From the NCBI GenBank assembly GCA_902765885.1, contig CACXBN010000196.1, positions 1 through 18,459 of the forward strand: a stretch of 18,459 nucleotides of DNA, in the 5' to 3' direction. A program made the translations under genes and the position numbers. This document shows positions 1 through 7,840 of this stretch, one piece after another (positions within the stretch are counted from its first letter, which is position 1; every line of letters begins with the position of its first letter). The notes under the pieces were generated by a model. The model searched no databases, was not told where the DNA came from, and saw only the letters and a program-made list of their open reading frames with translations. Source of the stretch: an uncultured Ruminococcus sp. Its GTDB lineage: Bacteria > Bacillota > Clostridia > Oscillospirales > CAG-272.

Positions 1-20
1 ATATGTTCCTTGACCGATTA

Positions 21-49
21 ATTATATCACAGCGCAAAAACAAAGTAAA
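21..49 (-). promoter_or_regulatory. Sigma-A-type promoter reading off the left edge
   Basis: On the minus strand there is a TTTACT -35 element (44-49), a 17-bp spacer and a perfect TATAAT -10 element (21-26). Transcription would start near position 14 and run leftwards, so a gene probably begins just outside the window. No ribosome-binding site or start codon for it is visible inside. This is a sequence match to the consensus only. Confidence 0.5.
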
Positions 50-199
50 GAAAATCAGTCTCTGTCAGCGATTTTCATATATTTTTCGCTTGTTTTCCCG
101 TTTTCTCGTTTGTGATTTTTTCAGCCGAATTTTTCTGGTACTAAAAACCGAAACACGGGAACATCTGTGAACAAACCTCACTTTTTCATGCACACCGTA
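50..199. other. Intergenic spacer between two divergent promoters
   Basis: This T-rich stretch lies between the leftward promoter at 21-49 and the T-box promoter at 200-228. I see no open frame with a ribosome-binding site, no strong hairpin and no clear operator. With the T-box leader it makes up the only interval in the window longer than 300 bases without a protein gene. Confidence 0.5.
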
Positions 200-228
200 T
201 TTACTTTTTCAAAAAAGTGTAATATAAT
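200..228 (+). promoter_or_regulatory. Promoter of the cysE T-box leader
   Basis: A TTTACT -35 element (200-205), a 17-bp spacer and a perfect TATAAT -10 element (223-228) precede the T-box leader. The predicted start of transcription is about 235, just before the base of Stem I. The promoter has the same -35, spacer length and -10 as the divergent promoter at 21-49. Confidence 0.7.
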
Positions 229-239
229 ACCTCCGACAA

Positions 240-440
240 AGATTGGGAAGAAAAGAGCATTCGGGATTTTCAGAGAGTGATGTGTTTGCTGGAAACATCA
301 TATTCCCCGCTCCGCTGTGCACCCGGGAGTCATCTGTGATTATTCACACGTTTCGCCGCGTTAAGGCAGTCTGAGTAATAAAACAGAGTGGGACCGCGAG
401 TTTTCGCCTCTGCCTTGATGGCGGAGGCGTTTTTGTTTTT
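240..440 (+). promoter_or_regulatory. T-box riboswitch, probably tRNA-Cys specific
   Basis: This leader shows the hallmarks of a transcription-attenuating T-box. An AGAGAG box (272-277) precedes a Stem I distal hairpin with arms TGATGT (278-283) and ACATCA (295-300). The likely specifier triplet is TGC (318-320, cysteine), followed by a purine. The T-box sequence proper is AGAGTGGGACCGCG (385-398), which pairs with the tRNA acceptor end. AAGGCAG (363-369) is exactly complementary to CTGCCTT (410-416); that helix would hold the 5' arm of the terminator and so acts as the antiterminator. In the family, uncharged tRNA stabilises the antiterminator and allows readthrough. A cysteine specifier fits the downstream cysE and cysS. 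The riboswitch assignment is firm; the exact specifier position is inferred because I could not fold Stem I. Confidence 0.9.
405..440 (+). terminator. T-box-controlled intrinsic terminator
   Basis: A 10-bp stem (405-414 with 420-429, one U-G pair) and a 5-base loop are followed by an 11-base tract of T with a single G (430-440). The 5' arm overlaps the segment that pairs in the antiterminator, so the two structures exclude each other. Confidence 0.9.
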
Positions 441-461
441 GCAACGTAAAGGAGTTCGCAA

Positions 462-1166
462 ATGGATAAACACGAAATAGTTATAACACTAACCACGGCA
501 TTCGGTAAAGCGGCATACCGTGATATAAAAGCAATAAAAGAAGACATAGATGCTATATGTGAACGCGACCCTGCGGCAAGAAGCAGAGCGGAAGTGATTC
601 TTCTTTACTCCGGTCTGCATGCGCTGATAATGCACAGAATTGCACATGCGCTTCACAAGAAAAATCTGAAGTTTCCGGCAAGGGCAATATCACAGTTCGC
701 CAAATTTATCACCGGAATTGAAATCCATCCGGGAGCAAAAATAGGCAGAGGTCTGTTTATTGACCATGGCTCCGGTGTGGTTATCGGAGAGACCTCAATA
801 ATAGGAAACAACTGCACTATATACCAGGGAGTCACTCTTGGCGGTACCGGAAAGGAAACAGGCTGCAAGCGTCATCCGACTCTGGGAGACAATGTCCTTG
901 TTGGTGCCGGAGCAAAAATACTTGGCAACTTCACCGTAGGATCAAATTCGAAAATAGCGGCGGGAGCCGTGGTTTTGTGCGACGTTCCGGAAAATTCAAC
1001 CGCCGTTGGCATTCCTGCCAAAGTGGTCAAACGCGATGGTATTAAGGTCAAGCCAGCCGAAGAACTAGACCAAATAGACATTCCTGACCCCATAGAGGTT
1101 GAAATAGGAGCGCTCCGTAAAAGAGTGGAGGAGCTCGAAAGAAAGCTGAATGGTGATCTAAAGTGA
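462..1166 (+). CDS. cysE: Serine O-acetyltransferase
   Basis: It transfers an acetyl group from acetyl-CoA to L-serine, giving O-acetylserine, the precursor for cysteine synthesis in the cytoplasm. The 234-residue protein has a short helical N-terminus (about 1-80) and a left-handed beta-helix of hexapeptide repeats (about 85-185), the length and layout of the Gram-positive form. Active-site features are visible: the acidic residue E87 in IEIHP, H102 in DHGSG and H138 in KRHP, with the [10 protein letters not shown] loop between them. A charged helical tail (about 195-234) follows the fold. The ATG is preceded by AAAGGAG at 448-454. The gene is first in the operon behind the cysteine T-box, and its stop codon overlaps the GTG start of the next gene by 4 bases, which suggests coupled translation. 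Family assignment is secure. Confidence 0.96.
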   Translation: MDKHEIVITLTTAFGKAAYRDIKAIKEDIDAICERDPAARSRAEVILLYSGLHALIMHRIAHALHKKNLKFPARAISQFAKFITGIEIHPGAKIGRGLFIDHGSGVVIGETSIIGNNCTIYQGVTLGGTGKETGCKRHPTLGDNVLVGAGAKILGNFTVGSNSKIAAGAVVLCDVPENSTAVGIPAKVVKRDGIKVKPAEELDQIDIPDPIEVEIGALRKRVEELERKLNGDLK

Positions 1167-2356
1167 TCTGCCCGAAATGCAATTCAACTATCCCTGACGA
1201 TTCTAAAATATGCGAGATATGCGGTCATAATCTGACATCAGAATCAGCTGATGAGCCTTCTCCGGATGAAAACAGACCGAATACAATGAATGAAAACTCT
1301 TTTCAGGTATCTCCGGATGAAACAGGACAACAGGCAGGAAAAAAGAAGGCAAACAAACTTCAGACTGCCGCAATGAGAATCATTCAGGCTGCAGTGCTTG
1401 TAATCATGTATTACACAGTACAGTTTGCCGTATCAATGCCCTTTGTATTTATCGCATCACGTTCAGTAAGCTCTCAGGATGAGCTGATTAAAGTCGTAAA
1501 CGACAATACAATATTGATTTCCATCATCAGTAATCTCGTTATAATTCTGGTAATACTCATTATATCCGGAAGGAAAAAAACAAACATATCGAAAAGACTG
1601 AGAATATTTAATGTGAGTATAGTGAGAATCATTGGCTTTGCGGTTCTCGGAATCCTGCTCAATTTTATGATTTCTTCCGTGGTTTACGTGCTTCCCATAC
1701 CCGAATCCGTAACAAATGAACACATAGAATCATTTTCGTCTGTTTTAGTCAATTCTCACAGTATCATAGTTAATATTTTCGGAACTGCTCTTGTTACCGG
1801 GATAGCGGAAGAGCTTTTGTTCAGAGCCGCCATGATTACCATTCTCAGAAAGCCTTTCGGCAAGATGGTTGCTCTAATTATTTCTTCGGCAGTTTTTGCT
1901 TTTATGCACGGATCTCTTATTTCAATAATATACGCCTTTGTTATTGGTATGGTCTTCGGAGCCATGTATTTAGTATATGATTCTGTCATTCCATCCATGG
2001 TCTGCCATGTTTTCTTTAACCTATCCTCATTTTTTATGATTGTTCCGAATAGTGCTGATAATATAGTATTCTGGATCGTAATGGCCGTTGCCGTATCTCT
2101 CTTAGTGGTTTTATGTATTTGGTTATTCAAAAAATACCCCTCAATGCTTGATATTATGACAGATAAGGCCAACAGGATCACCGGAAAAACTGAAGAGCAG
2201 AACCAATTACTTGAAAAGATCAGAAACATACGCGACAGCAGGGAAATGACTTCCGAGGAATATGTCTCACTTTCCGAAGAATGGACATCAGCCCTTAAAC
2301 ACAGTCACTCACAAAACTCAGGAGATAAATCGGGAGATAAAAATGAAACTTTATAA
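1163..2356 (+). CDS. Zinc-ribbon CPBP-family intramembrane protease
   Basis: This 397-residue membrane protein belongs to the CPBP (Abi/CAAX protease-like) family. The conserved motifs are EELLFR (E216, E217, R221), a histidine in FAFMH (H249) and CHVFFN (H282, N286), which together form the glutamate-type intramembrane active site. The N-terminus carries a CxxC...CxxC zinc ribbon (C3, C6, C17, C20), then a polar linker to about residue 65. About seven to eight hydrophobic segments follow (from about 71), and a charged cytoplasmic tail (about 325-397) ends the protein. The start is GTG inside the cysE stop (GTGA overlap); the 3' end overlaps cysS by 14 bases. Its substrate is unknown. The family includes prenyl-protein proteases, bacteriocin self-immunity proteins and scaffolds. 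Its place between cysE and cysS puts it under the cysteine T-box, but a direct role in cysteine metabolism is only inference. Confidence 0.85.
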   Translation: MICPKCNSTIPDDSKICEICGHNLTSESADEPSPDENRPNTMNENSFQVSPDETGQQAGKKKANKLQTAAMRIIQAAVLVIMYYTVQFAVSMPFVFIASRSVSSQDELIKVVNDNTILISIISNLVIILVILIISGRKKTNISKRLRIFNVSIVRIIGFAVLGILLNFMISSVVYVLPIPESVTNEHIESFSSVLVNSHSIIVNIFGTALVTGIAEELLFRAAMITILRKPFGKMVALIISSAVFAFMHGSLISIIYAFVIGMVFGAMYLVYDSVIPSMVCHVFFNLSSFFMIVPNSADNIVFWIVMAVAVSLLVVLCIWLFKKYPSMLDIMTDKANRITGKTEEQNQLLEKIRNIRDSREMTSEEYVSLSEEWTSALKHSHSQNSGDKSGDKNETL

Positions 2357-3815
2357 CAGCCTTACAAGGGAAAGAGAAGAATTTATAACACATGAAGAAG
2401 GAAAATGCACGATGTACACCTGCGGTCCGACAGTGTATCATTTTGCCCACATAGGCAACCTTCGCTCATATATCATGGAAGACATACTGGAAAAATATCT
2501 TAATTACTCCGGTATCCATGTCAAACGATGCATGAACATCACCGATGTCGGCCACCTCACAAGCGATGCGGATACAGGTGAAGACAAGATGCTTAAAGGT
2601 GCGAAAAGAGAGCATAAGAGCGTAATGGAAATCGCAAAATATTATACCGATGCTTTCTTTAAGGACTGTGAAAAACTGAACATTAAAAAGCCGGAAATCG
2701 TCGTGCCCGCTACTTCCTGCATAGATGACTTCATTGAAATGGTAGAAGTGCTTATCAATAAGGGTTTTGCATATACTGCCGGGGGAAATGTGTATTTCGA
2801 CACCTCAAAGCTTGATGATTATTATGTTTTCAACAGACACGATGCCGAAAATCTTGAAGTAGGCGTTCGTGAAGGGGTTGAAGAAGATACTTCAAAAAAG
2901 AACAAGACCGACTTCGTTTTGTGGTTTACAAAATCAAAATTTGATGACCAGGAGCTCAAGTGGGAAAGCCCGTGGGGGCTCGGATATCCGGGATGGCATA
3001 TTGAATGCTCATCAATTTCGCTAAAATACCTCGGCGAATATCTTGATATCCACTGCGGCGGAATCGATAATGCTTTTCCTCATCACACCAATGAGATAGC
3101 TCAGAGCGAAGCATATCTGGGCCATAAATGGTGCTCTCACTGGTTCCACGTACTTCATTTGAACACGTCATCCGGCAAGATGTCAAAATCATCCGGAGAG
3201 TTTTTGACAGTATCACTTCTTGAGGAAAAAGGGTATGACCCTCTTGTTTACAGGCTGTTCTGCCTTCAGTCGCATTACAGAAAGTCCCTGGTCTTTTCAT
3301 GGGAAGGACTGGACGGTGCAAAAACCGCATTCAACAAACTGATTTCGAAGATCAGCTCATTAAATTTTGAAGACAAATCAGTTCCTGACGAAGTCAAAAT
3401 GAATGAACTGAGAGATAAATTCAAACAGGGCCTCGACAATGACCTGCTGACATCGCTTGCCATAACTGCCCTGTACGACGTTCTCAAGTCAGACTTATGT
3501 GATGCCGGTAAGGTGTCTCTGATTGAAGAATTTGATTCTGTCCTTTCTCTCGATCTCATAAAAAAAGCCAAGGAATTAAAAGAGCAGAACAAACAGGCGT
3601 CTTCTGTATCCTCTTCAGGCTTTGTTATCACAGGCCCGTCTGCAGCGGATCCCGACAGTGACGAAGTCAAAAAAATCACTGACATTATCATGAAGAGATA
3701 CGAAGCAAAAAAAGCCAAGGATTACGCTCTTGCAGACACCCTCAGGCAAACTCTTACAGATATGGGAATAACGATTAAAGATTCAAAAGAAGGAGTGACA
3801 TGGACAAAGGATTAG
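2343..3815 (+). CDS. cysS: Cysteinyl-tRNA synthetase
   Basis: This class I synthetase charges tRNA-Cys with cysteine. The 490-residue protein has the HIGH-type motif as HIGN (36-39) and KMSKS (279-283). The zinc ligands that recognise the cysteine thiol are C27, C222, H247 and E251, with the spacing of the E. coli enzyme (25 and 4 residues between the last three). The C-terminal region (about 440-490) is the usual helical anticodon-binding part, joined by a short Ser-rich linker. An open frame extends about 27 codons upstream, but that part lies in the coding region of the previous gene. The start MKLYNSLT matches the family N-terminus and has GGGAG upstream, so the ATG at 2343 is chosen. Control by the T-box at 240-440 makes sense, since the enzyme's own uncharged tRNA is the signal. 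Confidence 0.97.
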   Translation: MKLYNSLTREREEFITHEEGKCTMYTCGPTVYHFAHIGNLRSYIMEDILEKYLNYSGIHVKRCMNITDVGHLTSDADTGEDKMLKGAKREHKSVMEIAKYYTDAFFKDCEKLNIKKPEIVVPATSCIDDFIEMVEVLINKGFAYTAGGNVYFDTSKLDDYYVFNRHDAENLEVGVREGVEEDTSKKNKTDFVLWFTKSKFDDQELKWESPWGLGYPGWHIECSSISLKYLGEYLDIHCGGIDNAFPHHTNEIAQSEAYLGHKWCSHWFHVLHLNTSSGKMSKSSGEFLTVSLLEEKGYDPLVYRLFCLQSHYRKSLVFSWEGLDGAKTAFNKLISKISSLNFEDKSVPDEVKMNELRDKFKQGLDNDLLTSLAITALYDVLKSDLCDAGKVSLIEEFDSVLSLDLIKKAKELKEQNKQASSVSSSGFVITGPSAADPDSDEVKKITDIIMKRYEAKKAKDYALADTLRQTLTDMGITIKDSKEGVTWTKD

Positions 3816-3834
3816 ATCCTTGCGATAAACCATC

Positions 3835-4365
3835 ATGGGACTTACAATTGCTTCACAAATAATCGGATATGTAGCGACCGCAGTAACGCTTGTGTCACTA
3901 CAGCAAAAAAAGATTAAAACGATACTTATTTTTGCAATAGTATCAAATGCCCTGGCGGGATTGAGCAATTTTCTGATAGGCGGCGTTGCCGGCGGCGGTA
4001 TTTGTATGATAGCCGTCGTCCAGACTTTGATCTCTTTGTACTGCAATATAAAAAGGGACGGAAAAGTACCTGTCCCTGTGACTTTATTCTTCATAGCGTG
4101 CTATGTGACGATAACGGCTGTTACATACAAAACACCGTTTGACCTTCTCCCGGGTGCTGCAGCCATCATCTATGCTTTGGCAGTGATTCAGAAAAAATCC
4201 AGCAATTTCAGAATTCTGATGATACTCAACTCTGTCGCATGGATAATTTATGAACTCACGCTTGATCCGCAGAATTTCGCATTGGCAGCAACATTCCTGC
4301 TTCAGCTCATATCCACATTAATCGGCATCGTTCGACTTGATATAATGAAAAAGAAATCAGAATGA
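3835..4365 (+). CDS. YgjV-like small membrane protein
   Basis: This 176-residue protein is almost entirely hydrophobic, with about five or six membrane segments separated by short charged loops such as QQKKIKT and IKRDGK. The pattern of paired helices and the N-terminal IGYVATAVTLVSLQQKK stretch resemble the YgjV family of bacterial inner-membrane proteins (Imp-YgjV), whose function is not known. It starts 19 bases after cysS. A TAA lies in frame two codons upstream of the ATG, so no longer start is possible. The ribosome-binding site is poor: the nearest AAAGGA is about 25 bases upstream, so it may depend on ribosomes finishing cysS. It ends just before the hairpin at 4370-4406 and is the last gene of the T-box operon. 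The family call is from memory of the pattern and is moderate. Confidence 0.7.
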   Translation: MGLTIASQIIGYVATAVTLVSLQQKKIKTILIFAIVSNALAGLSNFLIGGVAGGGICMIAVVQTLISLYCNIKRDGKVPVPVTLFFIACYVTITAVTYKTPFDLLPGAAAIIYALAVIQKKSSNFRILMILNSVAWIIYELTLDPQNFALAATFLLQLISTLIGIVRLDIMKKKSE

Positions 4366-4369
4366 AATT

Positions 4370-4406
4370 AATCCCTGTATTCCGTTCATTACGGATTACA
4401 GGGATT
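4370..4406. terminator. Bidirectional terminator between convergent operons
   Basis: An inverted repeat with 16-base arms (4370-4385 and 4391-4406), one mismatch and a TCATT loop sits between the two converging stop codons (4363-4365 plus, 4409-4411 minus). The plus-strand side continues as ATTTTCT and the minus-strand side as AATTTCATT. The T tracts are modest but present on both sides, so it probably serves both operons. Confidence 0.8.
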
Positions 4407-4408
4407 TT

Positions 4409-5356
4409 CTATGTCATTTTTTCGAGTTTTTCGAGAATAAATCTGAAATTATCAGGAAGTTCGGATTCGATGGTCATCTTTTCTCCCGTATCGGGATGAG
4501 TAAATGTCAGTGAGTAAGCATGGAGCATTTGCCCCATAATATACTGTGCATTCTGTTTCTCGAATTTGCTCTTGTTTCCTCCGTAGACCTCATCTCCGAG
4601 AAGCGGATGCCCGATATACGACATATGCACCCTTATCTGATGTGTTCTGCCTGTTTCCAGTCTGGCCTCCGCATAACAAAAACCGTTTAGTCTTTCCAGA
4701 ACTTTCCAGTGAGTGACCGCTTCTCTTGCACTCTTGTTTTCGCTTTTGAAAACGGCCATCTTTTTTCTGTCAACAGGGTGTCTCCCTATGGGCATGTCTA
4801 CCGTTCCGGATTCTTCTTTCAGATTTCCGCAGACTATCATCTTATATAATCTGTGCATGCTGTGATCCTTGAGCTGTTCTGACAGTAATAGGTGGGCATG
4901 ATCATTTTTAGCGATACAGACAAGGCCTGAAGTATCACGGTCAATACGGTGAACTATTCCGGGTCTCCCGACTCCTCCTATTCCGGAAAGGGAATCTCCG
5001 CAGTGATACATAAGCGCATTGACAAGAGTACCTGAATAATGTCCGGGAGCCGGATGCACCACCATTCCCTGGGGCTTGTTTATGACTATTATGCTGCTGT
5101 CTTCATATTTGATATCCAGCGGAATGTCTTCCGGAAGGATGTCATAATCCTCTAGTTCGGGAAGGCAGACTTCGATGATGTCTCCTTCTTTAAGTTTTGT
5201 GTTTTTTGATACAGCCTTGGAATTCACAAGGACATTTCCGTCTTCTATAAGCTTTTGGACTCTGGCCCTGGACAGCTCGGATACCGACGTCAGGTAAGAA
5301 TCAAGCCTTGCACCGCTCTCCCTAGAAACAAATACAGGGTTTTCTCTTTCATCCAT
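4409..5356 (-). CDS. rluD: RluA/RluD-family rRNA pseudouridine synthase (YlyB-like)
   Basis: It isomerises specific uridines in structured RNA, most likely 23S rRNA, to pseudouridine. The 315-residue protein has an N-terminal S4 RNA-binding domain (about 15-62) and the RluA-type catalytic domain. The signature HRIDRDTSG carries the catalytic aspartate D139, and the later ETGRTHQIRVHM and GHPLLGDEVYG motifs are intact. The ATG overlaps the lspA stop by one base (TGATG), with AGGTG upstream. In Bacillus subtilis the orthologue ylyB also follows lspA directly, so gene order supports the identity. It is the last gene of the minus-strand run and ends at the shared terminator. The target uridine cannot be read from the sequence. 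Confidence 0.92.
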   Translation of the reverse strand: MDERENPVFVSRESGARLDSYLTSVSELSRARVQKLIEDGNVLVNSKAVSKNTKLKEGDIIEVCLPELEDYDILPEDIPLDIKYEDSSIIVINKPQGMVVHPAPGHYSGTLVNALMYHCGDSLSGIGGVGRPGIVHRIDRDTSGLVCIAKNDHAHLLLSEQLKDHSMHRLYKMIVCGNLKEESGTVDMPIGRHPVDRKKMAVFKSENKSAREAVTHWKVLERLNGFCYAEARLETGRTHQIRVHMSYIGHPLLGDEVYGGNKSKFEKQNAQYIMGQMLHAYSLTFTHPDTGEKMTIESELPDNFRFILEKLEKMT

Positions 5357-5895
5357 CAGACTTCACCTGTCCCGCTATCTTCATTTCCGGATGATTCTTC
5401 GATTTTATCATCTTTTTCCGGTGCAGTAAGTTTTTTCCTTTTGTATTCTTTTACTTCAGAAATAATAAGGAGAAGTATTACGAGAATACAGCCGACAGTA
5501 ACAAAAGAATCTGCTATGTTAAACACCCAGAAGTTTATAAATCTGCAATCTATGAAATCGACCACATAACCGAGACGCACGCGATCGATCATGTTGCCTA
5601 TACCGCCGCCCGCTATAAAAGCCGCAGAACATATAATCCAGCGGCTTTTGGGCTTCGCGATCTTTATCCATATGATTATTCCTATAATGGCAATAACAGA
5701 CAGCACCATAAAAATCCATCTGTGCTCGCTCAGCATTCCGAATGCAGCCCCCGAATTGTTAACCCTGGTAAAATGAAATATATCTTCTATTATCGGGAAT
5801 GTGTCTCCGGAAACAGGCAGATAGATATTGACTATATATTTTGACAGCTGGTCCAGTATCACCACACCTATGGTCACTAAGATAAATATCAGCAT
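5356..5895 (-). CDS. lspA: Lipoprotein signal peptidase (signal peptidase II)
   Basis: This aspartyl membrane protease removes the signal peptide from diacylglyceryl-modified prolipoproteins. The 179-residue protein has four membrane segments (about 1-22, 58-78, 85-103 and 128-147). Conserved residues include D15 and K19 of the first helix, the NNSGAAFG loop (46-53), GNMIDR (100-105), and the two catalytic aspartates D113 (VVDFID) and D129 (FNIAD). The polar C-terminal tail (about 150-179), rich in Lys then Glu/Ser, is longer than in most members. AAGGGA precedes the ATG. It sits 17 bases after divIVA and overlaps the pseudouridine synthase by one base. The CapA-like lipoprotein at 13134-14381 is a likely local substrate. 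Confidence 0.96.
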   Translation of the reverse strand: MLIFILVTIGVVILDQLSKYIVNIYLPVSGDTFPIIEDIFHFTRVNNSGAAFGMLSEHRWIFMVLSVIAIIGIIIWIKIAKPKSRWIICSAAFIAGGGIGNMIDRVRLGYVVDFIDCRFINFWVFNIADSFVTVGCILVILLLIISEVKEYKRKKLTAPEKDDKIEESSGNEDSGTGEV

Positions 5896-5912
5896 TTATT
5901 TACTATCCCTTA

Positions 5913-7823
5913 TCAAAAACTCTGATGTTTTTTCGGCTTGCTTGGCTCCTCAGCGGGAATGATCGGCTGGCGACGTATCTCTTCTACGTTTTTGGCGCTA
6001 TCCATATTGCCGAATATAATATCGAATTCTTCATTTACACTCTTATCATCTTCATCCCCGAACAGTGCATCAAGATTATCATCATTATTTTCGCTGTAGA
6101 AATCATCATCTCCGTCACTGTTTAGATTCAGCGCTATGCTGGTGGTGCTGTTTGAAGGACTGTCATTTTCCTTCTTGTCTTCGGCATCATTCAGCTCTGC
6201 TGCAAAATATTTTTTAAGTTTGCTCAGTTCATCTTCAACATCTTCATCAGAATCGCCGTCATCAGGTATTGAAAGAGACGAGAGCAGAGTGTCTTCATTT
6301 GTATTCACTACCGGTGAATCATCTTTCAGATTAAAATCATCAAAATCCGAGTAAAAAGCGTCGTCCTCGTCTTCATCATCTTCTGATTCATCTTCATGTT
6401 CTTCGTTATCTTCAGGCTGTTCTTCGTCATCAGCAAAATCATCCGTGGCAGGGAGTTCATCGGATACTGGCTCGGTTTCTTCAGCATCCTGCTCTTCCTG
6501 AACTTCGAAATCATCCGGAGTCACGAATTCATCCTCAGCTGCTGTGTTTTCACCGTCCGAATGGTCTTCGATTATATCCTGTTCCTGCAAGTTTGAGATT
6601 TCCCCATGGCCTGATTCATCTTTGTCACTGTGAACAGGTTCATCTTTTTCCGCTTCTACGACACCTGCTCTGTAAATATTTTCTATGTCATCGAAATCAT
6701 CGAACGTCTCTTCGATTTCGTCAAGGCTTTCGTCGTCTTCGGTTTCGGTTCCGATATCATTCGCTTCATACTCCGATGCTTGATCATCCTCCCGGCCATC
6801 AGGGATTTCATCTTCAGCATCGTCTTCTTCGTAATATTCTTCTTTTATATCTTCCGTATCGTTCTGATCATTCTCATACATATCAGGCTCTTTTTCATCT
6901 GATTCCATATCTTTGAGAATGTCGTCAATGTCAAATTCTTTTTGTACCTCGATTTCCTCGTCTTCGGTATCCGGCAGACTTTCGCCGTCAACTGGCTCTT
7001 CAGTTTCCTCAGGCGAACTGTCTGTTTCACTGATTTCTTCCTCCGGCTCGGATTCCTGTTCCTCATCGATTTCCGGCTCTTCAGTCATAAGTCCAGTGGA
7101 AGCATCTATGCCGAGTTCCCTGAGTTCGTCATCGGAAAGCCCAAGTTCGTCGTAAAAATCCTCAAAATTCAGATTTTCCAGTTCCTCATCCGGAACTTCC
7201 TCATCCGGAACTTCCTCTTCCGGTTCGGAAAGCGCATCCGGGTCATACAGAGGTGAAAGGCTTTCTTCTGCATTTTCCGCCAGTGACTCTATTGATTCAA
7301 TGTGCGAATTATATGCCTCAAAGAGGGTATCTCTGAATGAAGATATTTCTTCAAACATTTTTTTAGCACTTTCCTTCATTTCCGCAGTCACGGCTTCCGT
7401 CCCTTTTGCGTCAGCTTTTGCGTTTGAAATGATTCTGTCGGCCTCCGCACGGGCTTCGCTTATAATACGTTCATATTCAGAATGCGTTTCAGTTCTGATT
7501 CTTTCGGATTCTGCCTGTGCTTTTTCGATGGCTTTTCTTGCCGATTCCATGGCAATATCAGCTTCTCTTTTTCTGTTTTCAACCTCAGCATCATTAACGG
7601 CAATTCCGCCGTTGTTTTCCAGTCTGTCTTCAAGTTCCTGGGCATAGTTATTCATCTCATCAAGTTTTTTAAGAGCCATGGTGAGTTTTTTTGCATAGTC
7701 GGCTGCAACCTTTTCTATTCTGCCGTACTCGCTGTTTATGTATTCGAGATATTCGTCAACTTCTTCAGGAGAATATCCGCGGATTACTTTTGTAAATTCC
7801 TTGTCCTTAAAATTCCTTGACAT
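5913..7823 (-). CDS. divIVA: DivIVA-family protein with very long acidic tail
   Basis: DivIVA proteins bind curved membrane at septa and poles and recruit partners there. The 636-residue protein begins with a DivIVA membrane-binding segment (KEFTKVIRGYSPEEVDEYL, 8-26), then coiled coil (about 30-70) and a long Ala/Glu/Arg-rich coiled coil (about 78-190). From about 191 to 610 it is disordered-looking and extremely acidic: by hand count 177 of 410 residues (191-600) are Asp or Glu. It ends in a basic KPKKHQSF. Typical DivIVA proteins are about 160-250 residues, so the tail is unusual. Motifs of the type F-D/E-D-F recur in the tail (220, 297, 374, 492). The open frame can start at a TTG seven codons upstream, but GGAGG at 7829-7833 lies five bases before the ATG, so that is the start. 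It follows ylmH by 17 bases. Confidence 0.9.
   Translation of the reverse strand: MSRNFKDKEFTKVIRGYSPEEVDEYLEYINSEYGRIEKVAADYAKKLTMALKKLDEMNNYAQELEDRLENNGGIAVNDAEVENRKREADIAMESARKAIEKAQAESERIRTETHSEYERIISEARAEADRIISNAKADAKGTEAVTAEMKESAKKMFEEISSFRDTLFEAYNSHIESIESLAENAEESLSPLYDPDALSEPEEEVPDEEVPDEELENLNFEDFYDELGLSDDELRELGIDASTGLMTEEPEIDEEQESEPEEEISETDSSPEETEEPVDGESLPDTEDEEIEVQKEFDIDDILKDMESDEKEPDMYENDQNDTEDIKEEYYEEDDAEDEIPDGREDDQASEYEANDIGTETEDDESLDEIEETFDDFDDIENIYRAGVVEAEKDEPVHSDKDESGHGEISNLQEQDIIEDHSDGENTAAEDEFVTPDDFEVQEEQDAEETEPVSDELPATDDFADDEEQPEDNEEHEDESEDDEDEDDAFYSDFDDFNLKDDSPVVNTNEDTLLSSLSIPDDGDSDEDVEDELSKLKKYFAAELNDAEDKKENDSPSNSTTSIALNLNSDGDDDFYSENNDDNLDALFGDEDDKSVNEEFDIIFGNMDSAKNVEEIRRQPIIPAEEPSKPKKHQSF
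7182..7226 (-). repeat. 15-bp tandem repeat, three copies, inside divIVA
   Basis: Two exact copies of TTCCTCATCCGGAAC (7182-7196 and 7197-7211, plus-strand reading) are followed by a diverged third (7212-7226). In the protein this gives the iterated Glu-Glu-Val-Pro-Asp units near residues 202-214. The unit is five codons, so copy number can change without shifting the frame. Confidence 0.85.
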
Positions 7824-7828
7824 AACTG

Positions 7829-7833
7829 CCTCC
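7829..7833 (-). promoter_or_regulatory. Ribosome-binding site that fixes the divIVA start
   Basis: GGAGG on the minus strand, five bases before ATG (7821-7823). It favours MSRNF as the N-terminus over the TTG further upstream, which overlaps the ylmH stop codon. Confidence 0.85.
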
Positions 7834-7840
7834 GTGTACC

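Noticed and set aside
2262..2342. Upstream extension of cysS by about 27 codons.
   Set aside because: It lies inside the preceding protease gene and does not match the family N-terminus; the ATG at 2343 has GGGAG upstream and begins with the usual MKLYN-type sequence.
5925..7820. Many overlapping open frames on the plus strand opposite divIVA (60-115 residues each).
   Set aside because: They are shadows of the Glu/Asp-rich codons of the acidic tail, which read as Ser, Phe, Leu and Ile on the other strand. None has a ribosome-binding site or a recognisable domain.
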